5,621 nt of DNA from contig CAJXHQ010000234.1 in NCBI GenBank assembly GCA_913054485.1, forward strand, positions 1-5,621, written 5' to 3'. The DNA is from an uncultured Paracoccaceae bacterium (lineage in GTDB: Bacteria; Pseudomonadota; Alphaproteobacteria; Rhodobacterales; Rhodobacteraceae). Of the stretch, positions 1 to 5,573 are shown in pieces (position 1 is the first letter of the stretch; each line of letters starts with the position of its first letter). The translations under genes were made by a program, and so were the position numbers. The notes below the pieces were generated by a model, which saw only the letters and a program-made list of their open reading frames with translations, made no database searches and was not told the DNA's origin.

Positions 1-853
1 GGCGGCGCCAGACAAAGGGGCGCAGGGTTTTCAGGAACCGCGCGCCTGCATCAAGGTCGCCTGCACAGGCGCGCGCCTTGATATAGGCGGCACGCTCCCA
101 GGTGCGGCCTAGGCTTTCATAATACCGCTCCGCCGCCTCCATCGCCATACAGACCGGGGTGACACCGGAATCGGGGCGCAGGCGCAGATCGGTGCGGAAG
201 ACATAGCCGTCAGCGGTCCGGTCGGACAGCAGCGCGCACATATTGCGGGTGGCGCGCACCATGCCCTGGCGCGCCTCGTAGAAATCATCCGGATCGAACC
301 GGGTCTCGTCGAACAGGCAAATGAGGTCAATGTCAGAGCTGTAGTTCAGCTCATGCGCGCCCATCTTGCCCATCGCCAGGATGGAAAGGCCCGCAGCGCT
401 TGCCAAATCCCCTTCGGACATGCCCGGCAGTTTCTTGCGCCGGATCAGCGCCGCGATTTCCGATTTGATCGCCACATCCGCCGCCAATGCGCCGAAATCG
501 GTCAGCACCGCTGTCACCTTCTCCAGCGCCCAGCCGCCCGAGAGATCCGCCAGTGCTGTCAGCAGCGCAATCCGCCGCTTGGCCTGCCGCAGCCCCGGCT
601 TCAGCTGGTCCGGCGCCAGCGCCCGGCACTCCGCGAAAACCTGTTCTACCGTGTCTTCCGGCGCGCCCAGCGCCCCGGCAAGCCAATCGCTTTCCCGCTG
701 GATCAGACCCAGCAGATAGGGCGAACTGCCCGCGGCACCTGAAACCAGACGGACAGAATCGCCAGCCAGTCCGGGAACAGCGGCGGCGATGCCGTCCCCA
801 AGCTCAGGATCAAAGGCACGCGGCAGGCGGGAGATTTCTATAGGACGAGTCAT
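1..853 (-). CDS. glnE: Bifunctional glutamine synthetase adenylyltransferase/adenylyl-removing enzyme, N-terminal part
   Basis: This enzyme attaches AMP to a tyrosine of glutamine synthetase, or removes it, in response to PII (GlnB) and glutamine, and so sets ammonium assimilation in the cytoplasm. Only the first 284 codons are here; the family is usually about 900-1000 residues, so the gene continues off the left edge. The visible part is the adenylyl-removing nucleotidyltransferase domain. It has GMGK-like AMGK at residues 160-163, the metal-binding motif ELNYSSDIDLI with Asp174 and Asp176, and FRTDLRLRPD with Asp222. The family signature YYESLGRTWERAAYIKARA follows these. The start is the ATG at 851-853, giving MTRPIEISRLPRAFDPEL, which suits the family N-terminus. 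No clear Shine-Dalgarno precedes it. The reading frame is unbroken and all visible active-site residues are kept. The product name is secure from these motifs; the C-terminal adenylyltransferase half cannot be checked. Confidence 0.95.
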   Translation of the reverse strand, partial: MTRPIEISRLPRAFDPELGDGIAAAVPGLAGDSVRLVSGAAGSSPYLLGLIQRESDWLAGALGAPEDTVEQVFAECRALAPDQLKPGLRQAKRRIALLTALADLSGGWALEKVTAVLTDFGALAADVAIKSEIAALIRRKKLPGMSEGDLASAAGLSILAMGKMGAHELNYSSDIDLICLFDETRFDPDDFYEARQGMVRATRNMCALLSDRTADGYVFRTDLRLRPDSGVTPVCMAMEAAERYYESLGRTWERAAYIKARACAGDLDAGARFLKTLRPFVWRR

Positions 854-1116
854 GTGTCTGAAGGTGCTGCGCCCTGCCCCGCGCGTCAATGGCCCGCAGC
901 GCCGCAGCAACAGGCGCGCTGCATACAGGAAATCGCGATGAAGAACCAGTCAGGTATTCCTGCATATCGCGAATTGATACATTTCGTTTACACGTAAGAA
1001 GCGATTGCAACTAGGCCAGCAAATAGCGTGGCAGCCTGTATAACGATTTGAATGTCTGTTGAAATTTCCCCGAGGCCACTGGGCAAATCCACGGCCAGCT
1101 GCAATCGCCCCTCCCT
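854..1116. other. Non-coding gap upstream of glnE
   Basis: I find no gene here that I can support. The segment at about 945-1010 is clearly richer in A and T than the flanking genes and contains a short inverted repeat TTAC-AC-GTAA at 988-997. It probably carries the glnE promoter on the minus strand, but no -35/-10 pair stands out well enough to name. Just below the small gene that ends at 1117, a weak minus-strand hairpin with GGCC ends (about 1073-1097) is followed by an A/T run. It could end transcription of that gene. Confidence 0.4.
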
Positions 1117-1266
1117 TCAGCTGAAGAAGAACCGCCAAAGTGCGAGGCCAAGCCAGGCCCAAACCGCCATTCCGCCCAGAATGGCCGGGACAAGCCACCA
1201 GCCCGGGGGCAAGTGCCTGCTGAAGCCTTTCTTCCAAAGAGGCATTGTTTGAACCTGCACTGTCAT
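1117..1266 (-). CDS. Probable small single-span membrane protein (49 aa)
   Basis: I do not recognise a named family. The 49-residue product begins MTVQVQTMPLWKKGFSRHLP and has a short basic N-terminus (KKGFSRH, residues 11-17). One long hydrophobic segment rich in Trp, Leu and Gly follows at about residues 21-45, and the protein ends with RFFFS. That layout fits a single inner-membrane helix. I chose the ATG at 1264-1266 because GGAGA lies about 8 bases upstream on the minus strand. An in-frame ATG at 1303-1305 would add 13 residues but lacks this support. The gene is transcribed divergently from the DUF2852 gene and shares its upstream region, so the operators at 1375-1457 could act on both. 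A TTGAAA at 1328-1333 (minus strand) could be a -35, but its -10 is poor. A chance ORF is still possible because the gene is short. Confidence 0.55.
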   Translation of the reverse strand: MTVQVQTMPLWKKGFSRHLPPGWWLVPAILGGMAVWAWLGLALWRFFFS

Positions 1267-1374
1267 AGCCGTCTCCAATAGCGCGCACGGCGCCATAGAA
1301 GCCAAGTTTCGTTCAAATGCGATTAATTTTCAAATTCAGCGGCCGGAAACCGCCGGACCCGGGCTGCGGCGACA

Positions 1375-1393
1375 ATGTAAAAAACATTCACAT
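1375..1393. promoter_or_regulatory. Putative operator, copy 1 (upstream of sigma-32-type promoter)
   Basis: The 19-bp sequence ATGTAAAAAACATTCACAT is an imperfect palindrome: ATGTAAA, 5 bases, TTCACAT. Its arms differ from perfect symmetry at one position. Read on the minus strand with one flanking base on the left and one on the right, it matches copy 2 at 17 of 21 positions, so the two copies are inverted relative to one another. It ends 5 bases before the -35 element of the promoter at 1399-1426, roughly -58 to -40, which suits an activator site or the distal half of a repression loop. The binding protein is unknown. Confidence 0.6.
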
Positions 1394-1398
1394 CCCCT

Positions 1399-1426
1399 CT
1401 TGCATGGCCGCAGCCGCGCCCCATAT
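1399..1426 (+). promoter_or_regulatory. Candidate heat-shock (RpoH/sigma-32 type) promoter of the DUF2852 gene
   Basis: CTTGCA at 1399-1404 and CCCCATAT at 1419-1426 are separated by 14 bases. The known sigma-32 consensus is CTTGAA, 13-15 bases, CCCCATNT, so the -10 matches fully and the -35 matches at five of six positions. C-rich sequence lies just upstream of the -35, as in many sigma-32 promoters. Transcription would start near 1433, leaving a leader of about 50 bases. A sigma-70 reading (TTGCAT with ATATCC) is possible but much poorer. Heat-shock control of the DUF2852 gene is inferred from this match. Confidence 0.6.
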
Positions 1427-1438
1427 CCATAGCACAGG

Positions 1439-1457
1439 ATGTGAAAGACGTTTACAT
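1439..1457. promoter_or_regulatory. Putative operator, copy 2 (just downstream of the predicted transcription start)
   Basis: ATGTGAAAGACGTTTACAT has the same ATGTRAA, 5 bases, TTYACAT layout as copy 1, in the opposite orientation. It shares the outer blocks GATGTGAA and TTTACATT with the reverse complement of copy 1. It covers about +6 to +25 of the predicted transcript, where a bound protein would normally block initiation or early elongation. The two centres (1384 and 1448) are 64 bp apart, close to six helical turns, so both would face the same side of the helix. Confidence 0.6.
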
Positions 1458-1481
1458 TAACCAGCACGAGGGAGACACCCG

Positions 1482-1913
1482 ATGACGACATATGCCGACA
1501 CTGCCCTGCATCACAGCGAGCAGGGCTGGTTCACGAAATCCGAAGCCTGGCTCGACCGCAAAGGCAAGGGCGCCTGGATCGCCGCCATGGTGCTGGGTTT
1601 CATCTTCTTCTGGCCGATTGGCCTCGCCCTTCTCTTCTACATGATCTGGAGCAAACGCATGTTCAGAAAATCCTGCAGCAGCCGCAAATCCTGGAGCCAT
1701 CACGGCATGCACGCCATGTCGCGCACCGGCAACAGCGCCTTTGACAGCTACAAGGAAGACACGCTGCGCCGCCTGGAGCAGGAGCAGACCGACTTTGAAG
1801 CCTTCCTGGAGCGCCTGCGCGCTGCCAAGGACAAATCGGAATTCGACCAGTTCATGGACGAGCGTGTCTGCGCCGCCAAGGGTGACGAAGAAAACGGCAG
1901 CGCCCAGGCCTGA
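1482..1913 (+). CDS. DUF2852 family membrane protein
   Basis: This 143-residue protein belongs to an alphaproteobacterial family of unknown function (DUF2852). A short polar N-terminus (residues 1-30) leads into one strong membrane segment at about residues 31-55, which contains the family-typical FFWPIGLALLFYMIW. A basic stretch follows (SKRMFRKSCSSRK, 57-69). The C-terminal part, about 88-128, is a long charged helix likely to form a coiled coil (SYKEDTLRRLEQEQTDF...AKDKSEFDQFMDER). The sequence suggests a single-pass inner-membrane protein with a cytoplasmic helical tail. The start is supported by GAGGGAG at 1468-1474, 7 bases before the ATG. The gene is preceded by a sigma-32-like promoter flanked by two operator-like palindromes and followed by a strong terminator, so it appears to be an independently controlled, probably stress-responsive unit. 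Its molecular function is not known. Confidence 0.9.
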   Translation: MTTYADTALHHSEQGWFTKSEAWLDRKGKGAWIAAMVLGFIFFWPIGLALLFYMIWSKRMFRKSCSSRKSWSHHGMHAMSRTGNSAFDSYKEDTLRRLEQEQTDFEAFLERLRAAKDKSEFDQFMDERVCAAKGDEENGSAQA

Positions 1914-1938
1914 TCCTGGACAAGCCGCATTGCCCTGC

Positions 1939-1966
1939 AGCCCCGCCCCCTTAGGGCGGGGCTTAT
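1939..1966 (+). terminator. Intrinsic terminator after the DUF2852 gene
   Basis: AGCCCCGCCC (1939-1948) pairs perfectly over 10 bp with GGGCGGGGCT (1954-1963) around the 5-base loop CCTTA, followed by a short T-rich tail (TATT). It begins 26 bases after the DUF2852 stop and ends about 32 bases before the next start codon. The stem is very GC-rich and the U-tract is weak, so it may leak. Confidence 0.8.
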
Positions 1967-1995
1967 TCCCAGCCCAACCGATAAGGACCCGCCTG

Positions 1996-2427
1996 ATGAC
2001 CGCTCTGCCTGATCCTGACTATCAGCCGCAGTTCTATGCCTCTGTCCCCTCCAAACGCCTGGTGGCCTGGGTGGTGGACACTGTTCTGATTTTTGCGATG
2101 TGCGCTATTGCTGTGACCCTGACGGCCTTTGTTGGCCTGCTGATCTGGCCCTTGATGTATCTGGTGCTGGGCTTCGCCTACCGCACGGTGACGATCGCCA
2201 ACGGCGGCGGAACATGGGGCATGCGCTTTGCCGGGATCGAGCTGCGCACCGCGGACGGCAGCCGCCCGGATTTGGGCATGGCAGCGCTGCACACCGCCGG
2301 TTACACTTTCTCGATGGCCATTCCTATTGTGCAGGTGGTGTCCGTGGTGCTGATGCTGACCTCGGCCAAAGGCCAGGGCCTGACCGATGCTTTCCTTGGG
2401 ACTGCCATGCTGAATAGACGAAGCTGA
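1996..2427 (+). CDS. RDD family membrane protein
   Basis: This 143-residue protein has the layout of the RDD family, named for a conserved Arg and two Asp. Here they are Arg21 (PSKRLVAWVVD), Asp28 and Asp131 (GLTDAFLGT). Membrane segments lie at about residues 22-62, probably two helices with a turn near 46-51, and at about 100-122. Between them is the typical soluble loop GGGTWGMRFAGIELRTADGS (70-89). RDD proteins are often proposed to be transporters or membrane accessory factors, but no substrate can be read from this one. The start at 1996 is chosen because AAGGA (1983-1987) sits 8 bases upstream and the RDD domain begins shortly after. The same frame is open upstream to 1741, but that part overlaps the DUF2852 gene and is not protein-like. 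No convincing promoter lies between the upstream terminator and the start, so expression may depend on read-through. Confidence 0.9.
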   Translation: MTALPDPDYQPQFYASVPSKRLVAWVVDTVLIFAMCAIAVTLTAFVGLLIWPLMYLVLGFAYRTVTIANGGGTWGMRFAGIELRTADGSRPDLGMAALHTAGYTFSMAIPIVQVVSVVLMLTSAKGQGLTDAFLGTAMLNRRS

Positions 2428-2436
2428 AACCATATC

Positions 2437-2461
2437 GGCACGCGCACCCTTGGCGCGTGCC
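2437..2461 (+). terminator. Hairpin after the RDD gene, possible terminator without U-tract
   Basis: GGCACGCGC (2437-2445) and GCGCGTGCC (2453-2461) form a perfect 9-bp stem with a 7-base loop, starting 9 bases after the RDD stop codon. Position and stability suit a terminator, but no run of T follows, so it may act weakly or only protect the 3' end. Its right arm overlaps the possible -35 of the bpt promoter. Confidence 0.5.
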
Positions 2462-2478
2462 TGCCGCGTTGCTATTCT
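2450..2478 (+). promoter_or_regulatory. Possible sigma-70 promoter for bpt and the VOC gene
   Basis: TTGGCG (2450-2455) and TATTCT (2473-2478) are spaced 17 bases apart and each matches four of six consensus positions. Transcription would start near 2485, about 29 bases before the bpt ATG. The match is moderate and could be chance, but the position between a hairpin and an operon start is sensible. Confidence 0.35.
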
Positions 2479-2513
2479 GAGGCGGAATCCAATGGAAACC
2501 CGTCCGGACCCTG

Positions 2514-3335
2514 ATGCGCCACACGCTCCCGATTGCCCCGCAGTTCTACGTGACTGCCCCGCAGCCCTGCCCCTACCTGGAGGGGCGGATGGAGCGGAAG
2601 CTGTTCACCGCGCTTCAGGGCGACAATGCCGAGGCGCTGAACAACAGCCTGTCGCAGCAGGGTTTCCGCCGCTCGCAGAACGTCCTCTACCGGCCGTCCT
2701 GCGCGGAATGCTCGGCCTGCCTGTCGGCGCGCATCGATGTCTCCGCCTTCGCCCCCACCCGCAGCCAGAAACGCACTGCCAAGCGCAACGCGCATCTGGT
2801 GCGCCGCGCCACCTCCCCTTGGGCGACAGAGGACCAATATGCCCTGTTCCGCCGCTACCTGGACAGCCGCCACGCTGATGGCGGTATGGCCGACATGGAC
2901 GTGTTCGAATTTGCCGCCATGATCGAAGAAACACCGATCCGCAGCCGGGTGGTGGAATATGCCGATCCCGCACTTGACCAGCTCACCGCCGTATCACTGA
3001 CCGACGTGCTGGAGGACGGGCTGAGCATGGTCTACTCCTTTTATGATCCGACCCTGCCGCAAAGCTCGCTCGGCACCTATATGATCCTCGATCATATCGA
3101 TATCGCGCGGGAGGCCGGGCTGCCCTATGTGTATCTGGGTTACTGGGTGCCTGGCAACCAGAAGATGGGCTATAATGTTAAGTTCAAAGGGCTGGAAATC
3201 TATCACGGCGGCACCTGGCAGGTGCTCCAGGATCCGGACGGTTTTTCCGATGCGGCCACCCCGCCGGCCACGGATACAATTGCAGATCAGGTCGCGGGCA
3301 TTTCACTGCCGGACCGCCGCGCACCCAAAGGCTGA
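2514..3335 (+). CDS. bpt: Aspartate/glutamate leucyltransferase (bacterial Ate1-like)
   Basis: Bpt transfers leucine from leucyl-tRNA onto proteins that begin with Asp or Glu. It thereby creates an N-degron that ClpS delivers to the ClpAP protease in the cytoplasm. The 273-residue product has the usual length. The N-terminal ATE domain carries [15 protein letters not shown] (residues 11-25) with Cys19, and the cysteine cluster SCAECSAC (62-69) with Cys63, Cys66 and Cys69. The C-terminal GNAT-like domain carries YSFYDP (174-179), [11 protein letters not shown] (185-195) and [20 protein letters not shown] (207-226). All are hallmark Bpt blocks and the frame is intact. The start at 2514 gives the family N-terminus [12 protein letters not shown]. 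An ATG at 2492 is in another frame. The Shine-Dalgarno is weak (CGGA at 2505-2508). The downstream VOC gene starts 5 bases after the stop, so the two are probably cotranscribed. Older annotation may call this arginyltransferase (ate), but bacterial members of this subfamily use leucine. Confidence 0.95.
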   Translation: MRHTLPIAPQFYVTAPQPCPYLEGRMERKLFTALQGDNAEALNNSLSQQGFRRSQNVLYRPSCAECSACLSARIDVSAFAPTRSQKRTAKRNAHLVRRATSPWATEDQYALFRRYLDSRHADGGMADMDVFEFAAMIEETPIRSRVVEYADPALDQLTAVSLTDVLEDGLSMVYSFYDPTLPQSSLGTYMILDHIDIAREAGLPYVYLGYWVPGNQKMGYNVKFKGLEIYHGGTWQVLQDPDGFSDAATPPATDTIADQVAGISLPDRRAPKG

Positions 3336-3340
3336 GCCCG

Positions 3341-3724
3341 GTGCAATCCCTTCACGCTGTTTCGCTGGTTGTGCCGGATTATGACGCCGCGATTGCCTTC
3401 TATTGCGGCACGCTCGGCTGGCAGCTGGCCCAGGACGTGGACCAGGGCCGCAAGCGCTGGGTCCGCATCCTGCCGCCAGGCGCCGCACAGGGCAGCCTTA
3501 TCCTTGCCCGGGCCGAAAACGCTGAGCAGGAAGCCGCAATCGGCAACCAGTTCGGCGGCCGGGTCGGCCTGTTTCTGGCCACGGATGACTTCGCCCGCGA
3601 TCACGCAATGATGCTGGAGAAGGGCGTCGCCTTCGAGGAAGAGCCCCGGCACGAACCCTATGGCACGGTCGCCGTCTGGCGCGACCCCTTCGGCAACCGC
3701 TGGGATCTGATCCAGTTCGCCTGA
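3341..3724 (+). CDS. VOC (glyoxalase/bleomycin resistance fold) family protein
   Basis: This 127-residue protein has the paired beta-alpha-beta-beta-beta modules of the vicinal oxygen chelate superfamily. The first module starts HAVSLVVPDYDAAIAFYCGT (residues 5-24), with DYDAAIAFYCGTLGW as the classic helix. The second runs through VGLFLATDDFARDHAMMLEK (75-94) to the closing strand YGTVAVWRDPFGNRWDLIQF (107-126). His5 is placed like the first metal ligand. Asp122 stands where many relatives have a glutamate ligand, so metal binding is plausible but not certain. Substrate and reaction cannot be named; the superfamily includes glyoxalases, dioxygenases and antibiotic-binding proteins. The start is a GTG at 3341, with AAAGG at 3327-3331 nine bases upstream and the fold beginning at once. 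It follows bpt by 5 bases, suggesting one transcript, without an obvious functional link to N-degron tagging. Confidence 0.9.
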   Translation: MQSLHAVSLVVPDYDAAIAFYCGTLGWQLAQDVDQGRKRWVRILPPGAAQGSLILARAENAEQEAAIGNQFGGRVGLFLATDDFARDHAMMLEKGVAFEEEPRHEPYGTVAVWRDPFGNRWDLIQFA

Positions 3725-3879
3725 CCTTTTGAGCCCGGCGCCCTGGGCGCAAGCAACATGGCACCCTTTGCCCGAAACGGCTTGCCGGCCGCGGACCGGC
3801 CGGTACAGTGTTCCCTGCCCGGAGGTCTCCCGGACCTATTTGAAGTGATCTTTGCCGGTAACCAGGATTTACATTTCAC
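3725..3879. other. Non-coding gap with two GC-rich inverted repeats and possible MFS gene leader
   Basis: No gene is supported here. GCGCCC (3738-3743) and GGGCGC (3745-3750) form an inverted repeat with almost no loop. CCGGCC (3785-3790) and GGCCGG (3798-3803) can form a 6-bp stem with a 7-base loop. Neither is followed by a T-run, so either could be a weak terminator for the bpt/VOC transcript. The promoter of the exporter gene should lie in the rest, but no good -35/-10 pair is visible. The only Shine-Dalgarno-like stretch is AGGA at 3864-3867, 12 bases before the ATG, which is rather far. Confidence 0.4.
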
Positions 3880-3881
3880 AT
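3868..3881 (+). promoter_or_regulatory. Tandem half-sites resembling the DUF2852 operator, overlapping the exporter start codon
   Basis: TTTACAT (3868-3874) is followed directly by TTCACAT (3875-3881), whose last two bases are the A and T of the exporter ATG. These are the two forms of the right-hand arm seen in the operators at 1375-1393 and 1439-1457. Here they stand as direct repeats and not as a palindrome, so binding by the same regulator is only a possibility and chance similarity is a real alternative. Confidence 0.25.
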
Positions 3882-5097
3882 GTCTTCTCTGCTGCTGATC
3901 AGAAACCGCAACTACCGCCTGCTGTTCACCGCAGGCGCGCTGACCAATCTGGGCGACGGGCTGATCATGCTTGCGGTGCCCTGGCTGGCCACGCTGTTGA
4001 CCCGCGATCCGGTGGCCATTGCCGCCGTCGCCGCGGCGGGCCGCCTGCCCTGGCTGTTCTTCGCCCTGCCTGCGGGCGTCATGGCCGACAGGGGCGACCG
4101 CCGGAAACTGATCGCCCGCGCCGACATGCTGCGCGCAGCCCTTGTCCTGGCAATCCTGATGCTAGCCCTGAGCGAGCCGGTTGCGGGCGCCATCTGGGCC
4201 TTGGCCGGTCTGGCCTTCCTCCTGGGGTCGGCAGAGGTACTGCGGGACAATGCCGCACAGACCATTCTGCCCGAGATCGTCCCGGCCTCGGACCTTGAAG
4301 CCGCCAACGGCCAGATGTGGAGCGCCGAGCAGCTGACCGGCCAGTTCATCGGCCCGCCTTTGGCAGGGCTGCTGATTGCCGCAGGCGTCGGCCTCCCCTT
4401 CGGGCTGGATGCCGCCGCGCTGGTACTGGCGGCGGGTTTCGTCTGGCTGATTGCCTTGCAGCCCCGCACGCCGGTCAAGGCCAGTTTCGGCAAAGCCTTG
4501 CGGGAGGGTATTGCTTTCATGGGCTCCGACCGTCTGCTGCTGCGCCTTGCGGTGGTGCTGGGTATCGCCAACTTTCTGGCCACGGCAACGATCACAGTTC
4601 AGGTGCTTTATGCACAGGAGGTTCTAGGGCTCTCTGCCGCAGAGTATGGTCTTATTCTCTCGGTCGGCGCGGTTGGAGCGATCACCGGCAGCCTCATCGC
4701 ACCGCGGCTGGTGCGGCACCTGGGCCGGCAGACCTGCCTCTACCTGTCGATCTTCACCTGGGGTGCGGGCTACGGCATGATCGGAGCCAGCAGCACTGGC
4801 GCGGTGATGGCTGCGGCGCTCTTTGCGGTGATGACGGCGGCCATGGTGTGGAATGTGATCACCGTCTCCTGGCGGCAGAGGCGTATTCCGACAGAGCTGC
4901 TGGGCAGGGTGAACAGCATCTACCGCTGCTTTGGCTGGGGCTCGATGCCACTGGGCGCAGTGGCGGGCGGCGCAATGGTATCCCTGCTGGAGACCGGAAT
5001 GGGGCGCGACATGGCGCTGCGCGCGCCCTTCCTTTTTGCCGCAGCGTCCTGCCTGTGCCTGCTGGTCTATGCCGTGTTCAGGCTGCGGCTGGACTGA
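3880..5097 (+). CDS. MFS exporter, MFS_3 (EntS-like) type
   Basis: This 405-residue protein is a 12-helix major facilitator transporter in the inner membrane, presumably exporting a small molecule by proton antiport. It starts with RNRNYRLLFTAGALTNLGDG (residues 8-27), the usual MFS_3 opening, which fixes the ATG at 3880. Motif A lies between helices 2 and 3 (GVMADRGDRRK, 66-76) with Asp70, Arg71 and Arg74/Arg75. The central cytoplasmic loop is at about 195-220. The C-terminal half carries the MFS_3 signature RQRRIPTELLGRVNSIYRCF (332-351), followed by GWGSMPLGAVAGG (352-364). Relatives include the enterobactin exporter EntS and various drug efflux proteins. No siderophore or drug gene lies nearby, so the substrate is unknown. 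The gene stands alone after a 155-base gap and converges with holC, with 2 bases between the stop codons and no terminator visible between them. Confidence 0.93.
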   Translation: MSSLLLIRNRNYRLLFTAGALTNLGDGLIMLAVPWLATLLTRDPVAIAAVAAAGRLPWLFFALPAGVMADRGDRRKLIARADMLRAALVLAILMLALSEPVAGAIWALAGLAFLLGSAEVLRDNAAQTILPEIVPASDLEAANGQMWSAEQLTGQFIGPPLAGLLIAAGVGLPFGLDAAALVLAAGFVWLIALQPRTPVKASFGKALREGIAFMGSDRLLLRLAVVLGIANFLATATITVQVLYAQEVLGLSAAEYGLILSVGAVGAITGSLIAPRLVRHLGRQTCLYLSIFTWGAGYGMIGASSTGAVMAAALFAVMTAAMVWNVITVSWRQRRIPTELLGRVNSIYRCFGWGSMPLGAVAGGAMVSLLETGMGRDMALRAPFLFAAASCLCLLVYAVFRLRLD

Positions 5098-5099
5098 GA

Positions 5100-5567
5100 T
5101 CAGCCCGCTTCTGACTCGGCCTTCTTTTCCCAGCGGCCCGATTCCTCGGACCAGTATTGCGCGGCGCAGCCCGCGCCGGTCAGTGCCTTCCACTGACCGC
5201 GCGCATGCTGGACCGCTTCGGGATCGGTACCATCGAACAGGATGCAAACCCGTTCCAGCGCCTGCACCTCTTCAGGGCTGACCGCTGCGCCGTCCACCGC
5301 CATCACGCACTGCGGGCTGTTGGCGGCCCCGGGGCCGGTGGTCAGAAGGATGGGCTGCAACGCGTCATGCGCCCCACCGGCCAGCCCATGGGCCAGAAAG
5401 CTGTCCTCCGGCCCCTGCCAGAGCCGGGCGTCCAGCCATTCCATCCGCTGGGGATCCGCCCCGCGCAGGGCGATCTGCCAGCCGGCCCCGCGCGCCTTTT
5501 GCAAAAGCACCGGCAGGGTTTCCTCCAGCGGGCCGCGGGTCAGGTGGTAAAAATAGGCGGCCCCCAT
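5100..5567 (-). CDS. holC: DNA polymerase III subunit chi
   Basis: HolC is the clamp-loader-associated subunit that, with psi in many bacteria, contacts single-stranded DNA-binding protein and helps hand primers to the replicase. The 155-residue product shows the family blocks in order: AYFYHLTRGPLEETLPVLLQ (residues 4-23), GWQIALRGADPQRMEWLDAR (29-48), LWQGPEDSFLAHG (49-61), QPILLTTG (71-78), RVCILFDGTDPEAVQHARGQ (106-125) and the YW...GRWEKK end (138-149). The length is typical. The start at 5565-5567 has GAGGAA about 9 bases upstream, inside the end of the preceding gene, which ends 6 bases before it. That tight spacing indicates cotranscription with the upstream pepA-like gene, an arrangement widely seen in proteobacteria. 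Confidence 0.93.
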   Translation of the reverse strand: MGAAYFYHLTRGPLEETLPVLLQKARGAGWQIALRGADPQRMEWLDARLWQGPEDSFLAHGLAGGAHDALQPILLTTGPGAANSPQCVMAVDGAAVSPEEVQALERVCILFDGTDPEAVQHARGQWKALTGAGCAAQYWSEESGRWEKKAESEAG

Positions 5568-5573
5568 CGGCGC

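Noticed and set aside
988..997. TTAC-AC-GTAA inverted repeat upstream of glnE as an operator
   Set aside because: The arms are only 4 bp, there is no second copy, and no promoter can be placed beside it with confidence.
810..1010. A 66-codon minus-strand frame running across the glnE start
   Set aside because: It overlaps the glnE N-terminus in another frame and has no domain-like pattern. The Shine-Dalgarno and composition do not support it.
1375..1457. Assignment of the paired palindromes to PpsR/CrtJ or TyrR
   Set aside because: PpsR/CrtJ sites have TGT-N12-ACA, but the spacing here is N11. TyrR boxes have TGTAAA-N6-TTTACA, but the spacing here is N5. No photosynthesis or aromatic amino acid gene is nearby.
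1741..1995. An upstream extension of the RDD reading frame
   Set aside because: This part overlaps the DUF2852 coding region in another frame and runs through the terminator. The start at 1996 has a good Shine-Dalgarno and fits the RDD family.
2514..3724. A functional link between Bpt and the VOC protein as a novel degradation or resistance system
   Set aside because: Close spacing shows likely cotranscription only. Both are intact, ordinary family members and nothing in the sequence suggests a joint activity.
3912..4595. A 227-codon open frame on the minus strand inside the exporter gene
   Set aside because: It is antisense to a convincing MFS protein. Its translation is rich in Ser, Arg, Ala and Pro with no domain pattern, as expected from the GC-rich codon bias of the real gene.
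4624..5247. A 207-codon minus-strand frame spanning the ends of the exporter and holC genes
   Set aside because: It overlaps two well-supported genes in other frames, and its translation has no recognisable fold, membrane segment or motif.
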